Shown here: in pieces, positions 53,159-64,000 of the stretch
Numbering within the stretch: the stretch's first letter is position 1
Layout: each line of letters opens with the position of its first letter
From: Maea johnstoni
Taxonomy: Eukaryota > Annelida > Polychaeta > Spionida > Magelonidae
Assembly: GCA_963942565.1 (NCBI GenBank)
Contig: OZ012685.1
Location: 40,006,199 to 40,070,198 of the forward strand
Direction of reading: 5' to 3'
Length of the DNA: 64,000 nt
Notes under the pieces: generated by a model
Databases searched by the model: none
Seen by the model: the letters and a program-made list of their open reading frames with translations, nothing else
What the model was told of the DNA's origin: nothing
Made by a program: the position numbers and the translations under genes

Positions 53159-53850
53159 AATCACCACTGATCCACAACATACACTCACACACACACACTT
53201 TAAGTCATTTAAGGACCATTAGACTGAAATACAGACAGACACAAGACACACACAGCGTGGGAAACAGCATCTCAAGTCTTCAAGTCATGAAACAACCATT
53301 GATCCACAACACACACCTACATACACTTCAAGTCACAAAAGAACCATTAGAGCGATATACTGGCACAAAGACAGACACAAGACTCACACAGCATGGAAAC
53401 AGCATCTCAAGTCTTCAAGTCATGAAACGACCACTGACCCACAACACGCACCTACATACACTTCAAGTCACGATAGAACCAATAGAGCGAAATACTGGCA
53501 CAAAGACAGACACAAGACACACACAGCATGGAAACAGCATCTCAAGTCTTCAAGTCATGAAACGACCACTGACCCACAACACGCACCTACATACACTTCA
53601 AGTCACGATAGAACCAATAGAGCGAAATACTGGCACAAAGACAGACACAAGACACACACAGCATGGAAACAGCATCTCAAGTAGTCAAGTCATGAAAGGA
53701 CCGCTGATCCACATCACACACACACAAACACACACACATACACACACTTCAAGTCACAGAAGGACCAAAAGCCTGAAATACCGGCACACAGAAAGACAGA
53801 CACTCACAGCGTGGAAGACTACAGCTTCAAGTCATGAAAGGACAGAGTAA
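53123..53850 (+). repeat. ~135-bp tandem array derived from NUF2 exon 11 and 3' UTR
   Basis: The block GCGTGGGAAAC...CATCTCAAG.CTTCAAGTCATGAAA, covering the stop codon, recurs at 53123, 53255, 53391, 53525, 53661 and 53809. Intervening CA-rich sequence (ACACACTTCAAGTCAC, GACAGACACAAGACACACA) is part of the unit. A 241-codon open frame here is a product of the repeat, out of frame with NUF2. Confidence 0.9.
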
Positions 53851-54571
53851 TCCCTGGCTGAAGAAAAACTGCCAATTAGGACAATTCCTATGTACATTTT
53901 GAATATATCAGTATGATTTAGATCCTGTGACAGTGAGTTCATTACTTAGTATTAGCCTGCAGTTAAGATCTTAAGTAAGTTCTTACAATGTACTTATCAA
54001 AATAATACTAGAAGTCTTAGCCAGCCGAAGTTCGATATGCTGTATATCTAGAAAGGGGAATCTGTATATCACCCTCCTTTTACTTATACACAGTAGGAAG
54101 AATGTCGCAATGAAGAAATGTGGATGGTTCATGAATTGCTAAGATAATTATGCAATGAATTGTGATCATGAGAATAAAAAGTAATTCATTCACAAGAATA
54201 CCATATTTAGTCTACACATCATGCCGGATATCGCTATATCATACATGGTGAAAGTAATTGTTTTGTGTGGATACAGTTAGACACTATGGAGACAACTGTA
54301 CTACATTTTACAATTTATGCGTGCAAAGGTTGTATCCACTGTAGCTGGGGCCTGTATATACCTTGATAGATGCCCCCAATTGTAGATATTAGTTCATCAC
54401 AAATTCCATCAAAATGCATTTCACATGTAACCACCAACACACTTTGTAAATAGTTTCAGAAGGTTAAGGATCTGCCAGTGCTCATGGTAATGTGCATGCA
54501 GAAAGTACCTATAGGTAAATTACCTGTTGAAAGGTAATTGTATGTAATGATGTATCAACTTGTAGAATAAA
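53159..54571 (+). other. NUF2: NUF2 3' UTR with candidate poly(A) signals
   Basis: AATAAA occurs at 54173-54178 and 54566-54571. The first 700 bp is the exon-11-derived array. Which signal is used cannot be told from sequence. Confidence 0.5.
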
Positions 54572-55041
54572 TGTATAGATCAGCGTATTTGTTTACTCAT
54601 ATCATACTGTTTTTATTGGCTTTTCTAGGAAAAAAGAAAGTTGCCAGTGACTTGGTAAGGCAGTAGTTTATGCCGGGTACTCCAATTTTCTATACCATCT
54701 TTAACTGGCCACTCATGACCATGCTGTAATATGGCAGAAAAAGTTACCATAAAACAAAATTCCAAGTTTAAAGGAGGCATTCCCACAAACGTCCATGTTC
54801 ATGAAGCTTATGGCCATTGTGGTTATAATTCTTTTCTTTCTTTCTATGATAATAAGCTCTTGTTAAGTGTTGGCTAGATGAATGATATTTTTGGTAGTAC
54901 ACTAAAAAAAAAGGTTTTGAATTATTAAATATTTGAAGGAGAGTTCCCTTCTAGTTCAGTTCCAATGAAATTTTATCTTCAAATATTTTTCAAAATATGA
55001 TTTGGCCAGAAAGATATCATGAAAGAGTCCCAACTGTTTAA

Positions 55042-55247
55042 CCCTTAAGCTACTGGTGGCTAATTTGGCCAATGATAAATGATGCAAAAACAACCTTAAA
55101 AAATGACTGAACCCCTGGCATATGGGTACTCATCTGAGAGTACTCAGTGAGAGCTTTCCAATGAATAACAACGTGACAGTCTAGATGTTTTTCAAAATAT
55201 TTTGTGTCGATGTCCATTGTGCGTAAATAGCCTCAGCATTGGAAGGG
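55042..55247 (-). mobile_element. TTAA-flanked MITE, family A
   Basis: TTAA at 55038-55041 and 55248-55251. Same orientation as the 320 and 4678 copies. Confidence 0.8.
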
Positions 55248-55635
55248 TTAAAGTTCCCGCTGGTATGGATGGACTGATTTAAACGTGGACATCAGACTTT
55301 CTAGGACAAGCCCTTTTTAACCTTCTAATTCTCAGTAGCTACAAGCATCCTCACAATTTTGGTCATATCTGTCAAGTGACAACATTTTTGGGGGGATAAT
55401 ATTTGAAGGAGAAATGTTAATCAGAAAAATACCAACAACTCTCCTTCAATTATTCCCTAAAATACTTCTTCAGTCCTATGTTTTCTAGAACTGCAAGTAT
55501 GAAAGGGTTAATCATGTTTATGAGGTCATTATGTAGAGGATAGGGATAGGCACAGCAGGAGGTAATTGTACGTTTGCTTACCTGATGAAGATAAACAAAG
55601 TACTAGTTTGCTTTTTTGCAATGAAAGTTATTTAA

Positions 55636-55707
55636 CCCTTATCCTGTTGTGAAACCTATGAGTACTGCTGCACACCACGACAATTGTTGTGGTTAGCAGG
55701 ATAAGGT
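55636..55707. mobile_element. 72-bp TTAA-flanked hairpin element
   Basis: TTAA at 55632-55635 and 55708-55711. Ends CCCTTATCCTG and CAGGATAAGG are inverted repeats around the imperfect palindrome CCACGACAATTGTTGTGG. A second 72-bp copy is at 56661-56732. Confidence 0.8.
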
Positions 55708-56299
55708 TTAAGATATTTTTTTCAATTTTTAGGTAACTGATCTTCCAAGTTTCAAATTTGGATAAAAAAAAGAGTTTAAAAAAGGGTTCTTCTGTTTGTG
55801 CATTTATCTATTCATGGTGCCATTATTCTGTAAGTTTTGCCTGCTACCGAGTCTCAAATTCTCGATTTTTGCACACAAATATGAGATGTGAAAGGAAAGT
55901 TCCTTATAAAGGTTGCTGAAAAAGTGCCCACTGAATCTACATGTTTTTAAAACGATTACACACTGGTGCTCTTTAAATCCTTGTGCTTTTGTTTGAAAAG
56001 ACTTAAGGCTAAAACAATATGGTACCATCTACTATACAGAAGCAAAACGTTCAATCATGACATTATTTTGGTATTGTTCTTCACATAGACATTAAGAGAT
56101 GAAGTCAGCCATGTATCAGTTCTGACCCTTTCATCCTCTACAGTTAAATGTGGGTTTGGGCATTGAAGTTACCTTACCTGTCAATAGGTGGCACTGCAGC
56201 AAATACCTATTATTCTCCAGATTGCCTTATCTCGCACATCCCTTATGAAAATAACCTTATAGTTAAGCAAAGATTCACACACTATATGAAGCACTGATG

Positions 56300-58640
56300 T
56301 GGGTTGGGTCGGGATTGACATTTCTCCTTCACATATTTTCAGAAATATGCTTTTGCTAGAAAGTTATAAAAATATTAATGCAACCTTCTAGGGAAGCTAC
56401 AGGCACGAATGGGTTCATAAAACGTTGAATCATTATTACTAATTAACATTGAATATGATTTAAATTTGAATTGTATCATTAATTAGCACGAATGTTTTTC
56501 TAAAACGAGAAATAAAGAAAGTCCTTCACATGGATCCTGTTGATGTTCTACAACAGACGTCTAGTCAAAAACATCGATGTTTACTCGCCAGTCTCACCTT
56601 GTATGTTGAATACTCATATCTTTTCAAAACAAATGTTTATGAAATTCATAACAACTTTTACCCGTATCCTGCTGTGAAACCCAAGAGCACTGCTGCACAC
56701 CACGACAATAGTTGTGGTTAGCAGGATAAGGGTTAATCAGTTCTCATCTGAAGAATACATATGATCTGGCACATACTGAATTATTATATTTGACCGAAAT
56801 TTGAAAGTCGCGTTAGGGTTAATCTTAATCTTAAACATCTTAAGTATCAATATCTCATAATCCCCTTGGAAGAGGAGAAAGTGACAGGTACTCTCCCAGT
56901 TCAAATGAGAATACAAAAAAAAAACTGTAAGTGATCACAACATCAACACAACCCTCTTGGTTGTGTTGCCCATCTTGTTTTTGCCTCTGTGCTAGAGCTA
57001 ATTACCACATACATATTAGCTGCATCCCTTACATATTAGCTGCATCCCTTCTGGATGAGGTGGGTTGTGAGGGCTGTAGCTAAATTCCTTGGCCTCAAAC
57101 TCGTTTTCCCATGATTGCCTTAACTTGTACATCCAAGAAGGTCTTGAACTGTGGTCTGGATCTATGATGCTTTTGAAAATAATATTTAAAACAAGCAGAA
57201 ATTCCCACACTATCTAAAGCACCTATGTGGGTTGGGTTCGGATTAACAGTTCTCGATCACATATTTTCAGAAATATACTTTAGTTATTAGGTTATTAACA
57301 AAGTAGTGTGACCTTCGAGGGAAGCTACAGGCATGAATGGGTTCATAACACGTGTTGAATCATTATTACTAATTGAGGTTGAAGTACTAGTATATCATTA
57401 ATAAACATAATTTTTCTTCTAAAGTGATGATCTGAGAAATCAAGAAAGAAAGTCCTCCACATGGATCCTGTTGATGTACTACAACAGACTTCTAGTCAAA
57501 AACATCAATGTTTACCCACCTGTCTCACCTTGCATGTTGAGTACTCAAATCTTTTCAAAACAAACACATGAAGTTCATATGCACTTAACCAGCTTACATA
57601 GGAAGAATACATATGGTCTGATACATATGAAGCTATTTTAATAACAAAGCAATTTACTAAAATATTTGGCCAAAATTTGAAAGTTGTGTCAGGGTCAATC
57701 TTGATATTAAGCATCATAAGTATCTTCAATAGCTCGTTATCTCCCAGAGGAAGAGGAGAAAGTGACAGGTACTCTCCCAGATCAAATTAGAATACAAAAA
57801 AATACCTGTAAAATATTTGACCAAAATTTGAAAGTCGCATTAGGGTTAATCTTAATATTAAACAGCTTAAGCATCTTCAATAGCTGATTATCTCCCCTAG
57901 GAAGAGGAGATAGAAAGTGACAGTTACACTCCCAGTTCAAATGAGAATACAAAAATACCTGTGAATAAGTCCAACTTCAATACAACCCACATATCTTATT
58001 TATGCCTTTGCCCTAGAGCTAATTACCACATACAGATTAGCTGCATCCTATCTGGATGAGGTGAGTTGTCAGGGCTGTTAACTAAATTCCTTGGCCTCGA
58101 ACTCATACATCCCAGAAGATCTTTAACTGTTGTCTGTCAAATTAACAGTTCTCCATCACATATACTTTAGTTAGAAAGTTATTAACAAAATAGTGTGACC
58201 TTCAAGGGAAGCTACAGGCATAAATGGGTCCATAACACGTGTTGAATCATTATTACTAATTAACATTGAATATGATTTAAATTTGAATTGTATCATTAAT
58301 TAGCATGAATGTTTTTCTAAAATGCAAAATAAAGAAAGTCCTTCACATGGATCCTGTTGATGCACTACAACCGACTTCTAGTCAAAAACATCAATGTTTA
58401 CTCGCCAGTCTCACCGGCCTCGCGTGTTGAGTACTCAAATCTAAGCTACAGGCACAAATGGATTCACAACACATGCTGAATCATTATCACTAATTAACCT
58501 TGAATCATATCATTAATAAGCATAGCTATTTTTCTAAAATGATTATCAGAGAAAACAAACCAGTCAAGAAAGATGCACTAGAGCTAATTACCACATACAT
58601 ATTAGCTGTATCCCTTATGGATGAGGTGGATTGGCAGGGC
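56300..58640. repeat. Tandem segmental repeat, ~0.9-kb unit, three copies plus a partial
   Basis: ACATGGATCCTGTTGATG recurs at about 56528, 57460 and 58346. Shared flanks include GAATCATTATTACTAATT, CTAGTCAAAAACATC and CTCACCTTG. AATTACCACATACA(T/G)ATTAGCTG recurs at about 57000, 58021 and 58589. Copies differ by small indels and base changes. Confidence 0.85.
56661..56732. mobile_element. 72-bp hairpin element, second copy
   Basis: Right TTAA at 56733-56736; left flank decayed to TTTA. Same ends and centre as 55636-55707. It sits inside the first copy of the 0.9-kb tandem repeat and is absent from the others, so it inserted later. Confidence 0.75.
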
Positions 58641-59693
58641 TGTAACTAAATTCTGGGGACAGCAGCCTAGATTCTGGGCTGTCATATGTATTTGGATATC
58701 TTCAAGTTTCTCTATTTAGTATCAGACATAGGGTGGTCAAGGTAGTCAGGATGGTCAAGTTAATTAACATTTACCTCATCAGACAGGTGGACAGAGAGCT
58801 GTTTTGTGCTTGGAATCATTAAAGGATAGGAGATTCACCTATGATTTATTGCAGGAGCTACAGTAGTAACAACACTATACTACTGGTCGACTTGGAGTTG
58901 TTCAGATTTTAGGTACTAGGAGCCTAGTTTATGGTGATAACAGCACATTGTATGATATCACAATTTTTAAACAGTGTTTGCAGAGTGTAAATAGGTGTTT
59001 AACATGTATATTATATACATAATAAAGAGAGAACACAAGTCTTAGCCATAATGTTCGCTGTTTATTAGGAAAGGCCAGCCATCTCTCTAAAGCATTCCAA
59101 TCAGCATATTAAGTGAATTAGGAAGAGGTCCACATTATTGTATCCATAGCTGGAGTTTTTGTTACCAAGAAAAAAATTATTAACATACAGGGCCTCAGCG
59201 GGTATTTTGCAATCAGTGTCCAAACAAAAAGGGCAATCATAAAAATAACCAGTTTCTCATTTTCAAGGGTGACTACACAATATATACAGCCAACAAACCT
59301 AAAGGCATATTTACTTAATGGGAAAATGCACAGAAGCAACAAATAATTCACTAGAATTATCAAAGATAGTTTCAATAATTGGCTTGAAGCTGATATTCTT
59401 TTTGAAATTTCTGACCTAATTATACAGCTGTCCTGGTGGGTGTTCCTTGAGAGTTGCAGTAAAGATATTAAATTCCTGTTCTAACAGTGCGAAGAGACCA
59501 GACATTTAACTCCACCTCGTTCCCAATTGCCTCAGGTGACTGGGCATAGATAAGTCAACATGCCTGTGATGGCACAGCTATAGATAGCTTTACCACTCAA
59601 TTAAGTAGCTCATGGATATGAGTGCCTGATTTTCTCAATTGCACAGCCAGGTATGCCCAGGCAACTGGTCTACCGGACTGGTACTGGAATTAA

Positions 59694-59898
59694 CCCTTCG
59701 AATGCTAAGGTTACTTTCGTCGTAGGCACAAGAAGACAAAGCTTTTTGAAAACCATCTGAACCCTGTCATGTAGGTATTCATTCAATAGCTCTCGCGGAG
59801 TACTCTCAGATGAGTACCCATATGCCAGGGTTTCAGTCAATTTTCAGGATTTTTGCATAATTTTGTTTAGGCCAAATTAGCCACCAGCTTCATAAGGG
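59694..59898 (+). mobile_element. TTAA-flanked MITE, family A
   Basis: TTAA at 59690-59693 and 59899-59902. Ends CCCTTCGAATGC and CATAAGGG as in the family. Confidence 0.8.
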
Positions 59899-61159
59899 TT
59901 AAATATCTTTACTGTAGGTGGCTAAACGAGGCCCAAAGTCACCCTGTTTCCCAAGGCCCTGTTAACAAATCGTCAAAACAATATCCGTATATGTTGCATA
60001 ATGAATTGTCATCTTCCTACTCAAAACAACCATCTGCTATTACACAATTTTAATAAGCGTAGTTCGCCTGTGGAGCCCTCTGCTACAGCCTTCTCCTTCA
60101 AGATGCATGCTGTTGTGTTTAAGTTGACTGGCACTATTGGAGTTTCCATGAATCCAGGAACACTTTATCTATAATGATCTACAAATGTTCTAAACCTGGG
60201 CCCTGGCTAGCAGGGTGTCTTGGCATCATCTGGACACCCAAATAGAGAAAAACAATACATTATTGCTCCCTGTTTGACTTTTCTCTTCATGGTCCTTACA
60301 GGGTGTCCAACTGTCGCATTGTCGCACCAGCATGCGACAGGGCCTTCAAAATGTGCGACAAGCCAACAATTCTAAGTATTGTTTAACTTGGAATTTTTTC
60401 GCAAATTATGACCAATTGAACCTATTACATATTTCACTTGAATTAGTTTGATATAAATTGTATTTATACACTAGTGAATTCCACTTAGCAATACTGTCTA
60501 ATGATTGGTCTTGGTCTTAACTATTACAACAAGGGCTAATATGGTAGGGCCACCAGGTGACAATATTAAGAGCTATTATTGAACCTCGGTCACCAAAAAA
60601 TGCTGTGCTCCGGGACGCATTGACCGTGCTCCGGGACTGAAATATTTGGACACCCCTGTCCTTGTAGTCTGATCTACCCCTTTCATCGGCCAATGATTGG
60701 GTTTACATAACACAGCCATCCAAGGCCTTCAATTCTTCTAGATCAATTTCTTTGAAGAAACCTAACTGCAACCTACTGGATTTCATTCAAAAATGCTGAA
60801 TTCTTTTTTACATATGTTAGGTTCCTTTAGACTTCATTTCTTATGCCACACAACTAGTTTCAGTGGTAACCATGTTGTAGATATAAATCATTAATTGAAC
60901 TGTATACCATGATCTACTTATTCCAAGTCAAGCCAGTACAAAATCCATAGTTGTATTTATAAACATGCTAAACCCCTATGAATATAAGACATAATTAGTA
61001 TCACCTATCATGTTATGACAGTAGTTTCAATTCTATCTTAGGGAATATTTTGTTATCATACATTACAGAAGTGTTTCAAAAACAATCACAATCATAGGCT
61101 CTCAAACAATATTTATTTAACAAATACCACATTATAGTCATTTTCATTTTATGTTTTAA

Positions 61160-61326
61160 CCCACTCATGCCTTTAACAGCCTATAAAATATCTTAAGTCG
61201 CAATGATGATAGGTAAATAACCCACAACTTTCCTTGAAATATTTTGTGAATCCATGATTAAATTCAAACAGTAAATTTGTTTCAAATGGCACTTGGAAAC
61301 AAGGAGATTTACAGACATGAATGAGT
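61160..61326. mobile_element. Family B-like TTAA MITE, degenerate
   Basis: Left TTAA at 61156-61159 followed by CCCACTCATGCC; right side ACATGAATGAG. Interior shares AAATATTTTGTGAA-type blocks with other copies. Confidence 0.5.
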
Positions 61327-61573
61327 TTATTTCCATGTGATTTGTGTTCAGAACACATAATTGAACAAAACTAGCCCCTCCACCTCCAATATCCTCATGC
61401 GATTCCACCAGGACACTAATGGAGTGAAGAGATAAAAATAAAAAGGTGAAACTTGCTCTATGTATGAGCCCTTCTTTTCCCCCAAAATGTTCACATATTA
61501 CATACAGTAAAACCTAACTGAAGAATCTCTTAACCACACTATGGCCCTATGGTGAACAATTCTGTGGAAAGTA

Positions 61574-61766
61574 CTGTTTAACTGGTTAATTTGGCGTTTT
61601 TTTTTTCAAAAAAGTATTTTCCCTGTATTTATTTTGGCATCTGGAGCAGTCAGAACAATGCCATCTTTATGTAGACATATTTTTATGTGATCTTTAATTT
61701 GGCGTTGATGGGCATTCGCCAAAAAACGCCAAATTAAAAACCACGCCAAATTAACCAGTTATACAG
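61574..61766. mobile_element. TA-flanked TIR element (Tc1/mariner-like MITE)
   Basis: 193 bp between TA (61572-61573) and TA (61767-61768). The first 23 and last 23 bases are inverted repeats with one mismatch (CTGTTTAACTGGTTAATTTG and its complement). No ORF. Confidence 0.8.
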
Positions 61767-62252
61767 TACCAAATGCAGAGTCTGGTTTAGCCACAAGCTA
61801 AAATTACTAGATGTACCCCAAATTTGCACTACATACAACCTGCTTCCACTTCCACAAATGAAGCGTACATACAGTCTGATTCATACAGAAATATTTTGAA
61901 AAAAGTAATGTTTCGAGAAATATTTCACTGAAAGTTGGCATTTCAGTTATAGATTTAACAATGTCCCAACAGGTATTTTTTCAAATTCTTTCTTTATTAA
62001 TGTTTTGAAACTTGTTTCCATTCCACATCAAAAACCTGTAACCATGCCCAGACTTAAGTTTGAATGTATATGGAATGACCAATAAATAATTATGCCACTC
62101 TAATAACTAACACACACACAATTTACATGTGATTACTCTACCTAAGTGATACTGGTAAATGCGCAAGCATCATTAAGTACTGATGATGGGAACTTCATGA
62201 ACATGTCAACTTGGTAAACCAATGCAATACGAAGAGACAACATGGTGCACAC

Positions 62253-62584
<332 letters not shown>

Positions 62585-62691
62585 CAATTCTGCCACAGAC
62601 CTAGTGATGAAAATGTGGCATTCCAGTGATCAAATGAGGGATTTTTCTGTAAGAGATACCCAACCAAAGTTATTGAGTCAGTTGGACAATG

Positions 62692-62697
62692 TTTATT
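62692..62697 (-). terminator. Candidate poly(A) signal of the M3 peptidase gene
   Basis: AATAAA on the minus strand, about 120 bases beyond the stop codon at 62818. It is the nearest such signal. Confidence 0.5.
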
Positions 62698-62817
62698 AAG
62701 TGGACTGTTATAGAGATGATGATGTGTTCACCATGGTCATAGTTGAGGTGCGGTCTCTGCCAGCCAGGCGTTGGGGCGTGACTCTTGAGAGAGGTTTTAC
62801 AGTATGTAGTCGCTCCA

Positions 62818-62938
62818 TCATTCCGCAGACAGCAAGCCGTGCTGGTTAAGGAGGGCATCGACGGTTGGATCTCGGCCGCGGAAACGCCGGAATATCTCCC
62901 CTGCTGGGACGCCGCCCCCAAGACTCAGGAACGTATCT
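62818..62938 (-). CDS. M3 peptidase terminal exon
   Basis: Minus-strand acceptor GTTCAG just above 62938. Encodes DTFLSLGGGVPAGEIFRRFR and onward to LLSAE and stop. GC-rich compared with its surroundings, as expected for coding DNA here. Confidence 0.82.
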
Positions 62939-63738
62939 CTGAACCTACAAATACGAGGCAGACTTATTACAACCAATTATATATGACACACACAACTCAA
63001 TTCACCATTCCAACAACCTTAGATGAATAAAACAATGAATTGGTCGCCACAGACCAATTACCATGTGGACTATAGTTAAGCCCTGGACACACCTAATCTC
63101 ACCGAATTTAGTCTCAGTGTGACGTCATAGGAGACAAAGTTCAATGAGGGCTATGGTATTTGTTTACATCGTGGAGGAGGTTGCTCATGCACATGTGCAG
63201 AACGCACCTCTTGAGTGGCTCTCGTCAAAAACTGGGCTAGGAGTATAGCCCAGGTTGCTGAGCGAGATCTAGTGGTTGCGCATCCAGTGATCGACATTCG
63301 TGCAACAACAAATCATTTCTTACATTTCTCTTTGAAAAGCACCAAGCCCAGGTAGATCTATCAAAACCTCAAAAAGAAAAAATCGGTGAGAAAAATTTGT
63401 CTCTTATCTTAGAATGGAAATAAATTGTTAGCAAATGACAATGATAAGATGTACCCTACAATTGGCAGAGTTGAATACCTAGAACATTTTGCTGGGTTGT
63501 GACAATAAGGGTGTTTCCTTTATGAATGTATTTTTGATGAACTAAACAAGCAGCGACAGATATGATTGTTTTTGACCCAGTGTTGATGACCAAATGTGTA
63601 ATGAGAACTTGGAGATGCGAATGTTTTTTCCAGCGTTAATTTGACTATCCATACTTACTTCCTGCCTACAGCTTGCACTGCAGCTGGATCATCAAAGTTG
63701 GCCTCCTCGAAGGCAGCTAGAATGTCAGCTGATACCAT
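62818..63738 (-). CDS. Oligopeptidase-A-like M3 metallopeptidase (last two coding exons)
   Basis: Minus-strand exons 63738-63659 and 62938-62818 join in frame to the TGA at 62820-62818, giving the last 67 residues. The peptide includes VSADILAAFEEANF, GRKDTFLSLGGG, then GEIFRRFRGRDPTVDALLNQ and HGL. This matches the C-terminus of M3 family enzymes of the oligopeptidase A branch (bacterial: GRSFRENILSRGGS ... FKRFRGREPQLDAMLEHYG). M3 enzymes are zinc peptidases that cut short peptides after protein turnover. The HEXXH zinc site lies upstream, beyond base 64000. The gene is convergent with NUF2. The exact branch (oligopeptidase A, thimet or mitochondrial intermediate peptidase) rests on a short tail. 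Confidence 0.8.
62939..63658 (-). other. Intron of the M3 peptidase gene
   Basis: Bounded by minus-strand donor GTAAGT (63658-63653) and acceptor GTTCAG. No repeat or ORF of note. Confidence 0.7.
63659..63738 (-). CDS. M3 peptidase penultimate exon
   Basis: Minus-strand acceptor GTCTTTAG, donor GTAAGT. Encodes MVSADILAAFEEANFDDPAA and VQAVGR. The first residue is internal to the protein, not a start codon. In M3 enzymes this segment matches the helix after the YYxWADVLAADAF-type block. Confidence 0.78.
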
Positions 63739-64000
63739 CTAAAGACAAAACAAAAAGAGCATCATCATCTACCCTACAGGCAGCTCTAGTTTGTATCATG
63801 TTTGTCTCAGAAAATGAGACAGAAAATACACACTTTATTAGGGTTATCATAAGTATCATTATTATTATCATTAGTATCGTTATCATTATTATTATAATCA
63901 TTATCATTATAATCATTATCATTATTATCATTGTCATTATTACCATTATTATTAAGACTATAATCATCATTATCATAATTTAAATCATAATTAATATTAT
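63739..64000. other. M3 peptidase intron with ATT/ATC microsatellite
   Basis: From 63840 to the end the sequence is an impure (ATT/ATC)n run. Both strands show isoleucine/methionine-rich open frames that are artefacts of the repeat. Confidence 0.8.

Noticed and set aside
53125-53850. 241-codon open frame after the NUF2 stop
   Set aside because: It is the readout of a ~135-bp tandem repeat that has no stop in one frame. There is no similarity to any protein and no separate start context.
59118-59375. 85-codon hydrophobic minus-strand ORF
   Set aside because: No similarity, no splice or start context, in an AT-rich repeat-laden region; hydrophobicity is expected from the base composition.
62785-63030. 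Plus-strand ORF at the right end
   Set aside because: Shadow of the minus-strand M3 peptidase exon; the minus frame shows family motifs and correct splice phase.

Overview
The window looks like nuclear DNA of an invertebrate animal. The coding sequence is split into short exons with ordinary GT..AG introns, the intergenic DNA is AT-rich, and it carries many short DNA-transposon derivatives (MITEs), tRNA-derived SINEs, a CR1/Crack-like LINE and one LTR-element remnant. No sequence feature fixes the species. A marine deuterostome such as a lancelet or acorn worm fits well, and a lophotrochozoan cannot be excluded.

Three host genes are supported. (1) Plus strand, 2844-19743: the 3' part of an EFA6/PSD-type Arf6 exchange factor. 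It has the end of the Sec7 domain, the PH domain, a coiled-coil exon and a single 2.75-kb terminal exon coding an unusual 917-residue repetitive tail. The 5' part lies outside the window. (2) Plus strand, 35664-53158: a complete NUF2 kinetochore gene of 11 coding exons and 446 residues. (3) Minus strand, 63738-62818: the last two coding exons of an oligopeptidase-A-like M3 metallopeptidase, convergent with NUF2; the rest lies beyond base 64000.

Layout: 1-2843 is a PSD intron with MITEs, including a foldback element nested in another MITE. 2844-8160 holds seven PSD exons. 8161-16988 is an 8.8-kb intron with short tandem arrays carrying CArG-like and nuclear-receptor-like motifs and a strong CTCF-like site. 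16989-19743 is the last PSD exon, followed by a repeat-built 3' UTR. About 20.3-34.1 kb is gene-poor with SINEs and MITEs. 34.17-35.6 kb is a 5'-truncated LINE ending just before the first coding exon of NUF2. 35.6-54.6 kb is NUF2. 54.6-62.7 kb is repeat-rich with no recognised gene. 62.8-64 kb is the M3 peptidase end.

The most striking feature is the 3' half of NUF2. Exons 7, 8, 9, 10 and 11 are each accompanied by a tandem array whose unit is a slice of that exon plus the adjoining intron or UTR (units about 111, 88, 120, 101/120 and 135 bp). The full exon sits at one end of each array. The arrays therefore multiply splice donors and acceptors many-fold. The exon-8 array makes 46-nt mini-exons, open in all frames, that would restore the reading frame only in multiples of three. 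A several-kb segmental duplication covering the exon-8 to exon-9 intron was later interrupted by two hAT-like insertions, a TA-flanked MITE and an LTR-element remnant.
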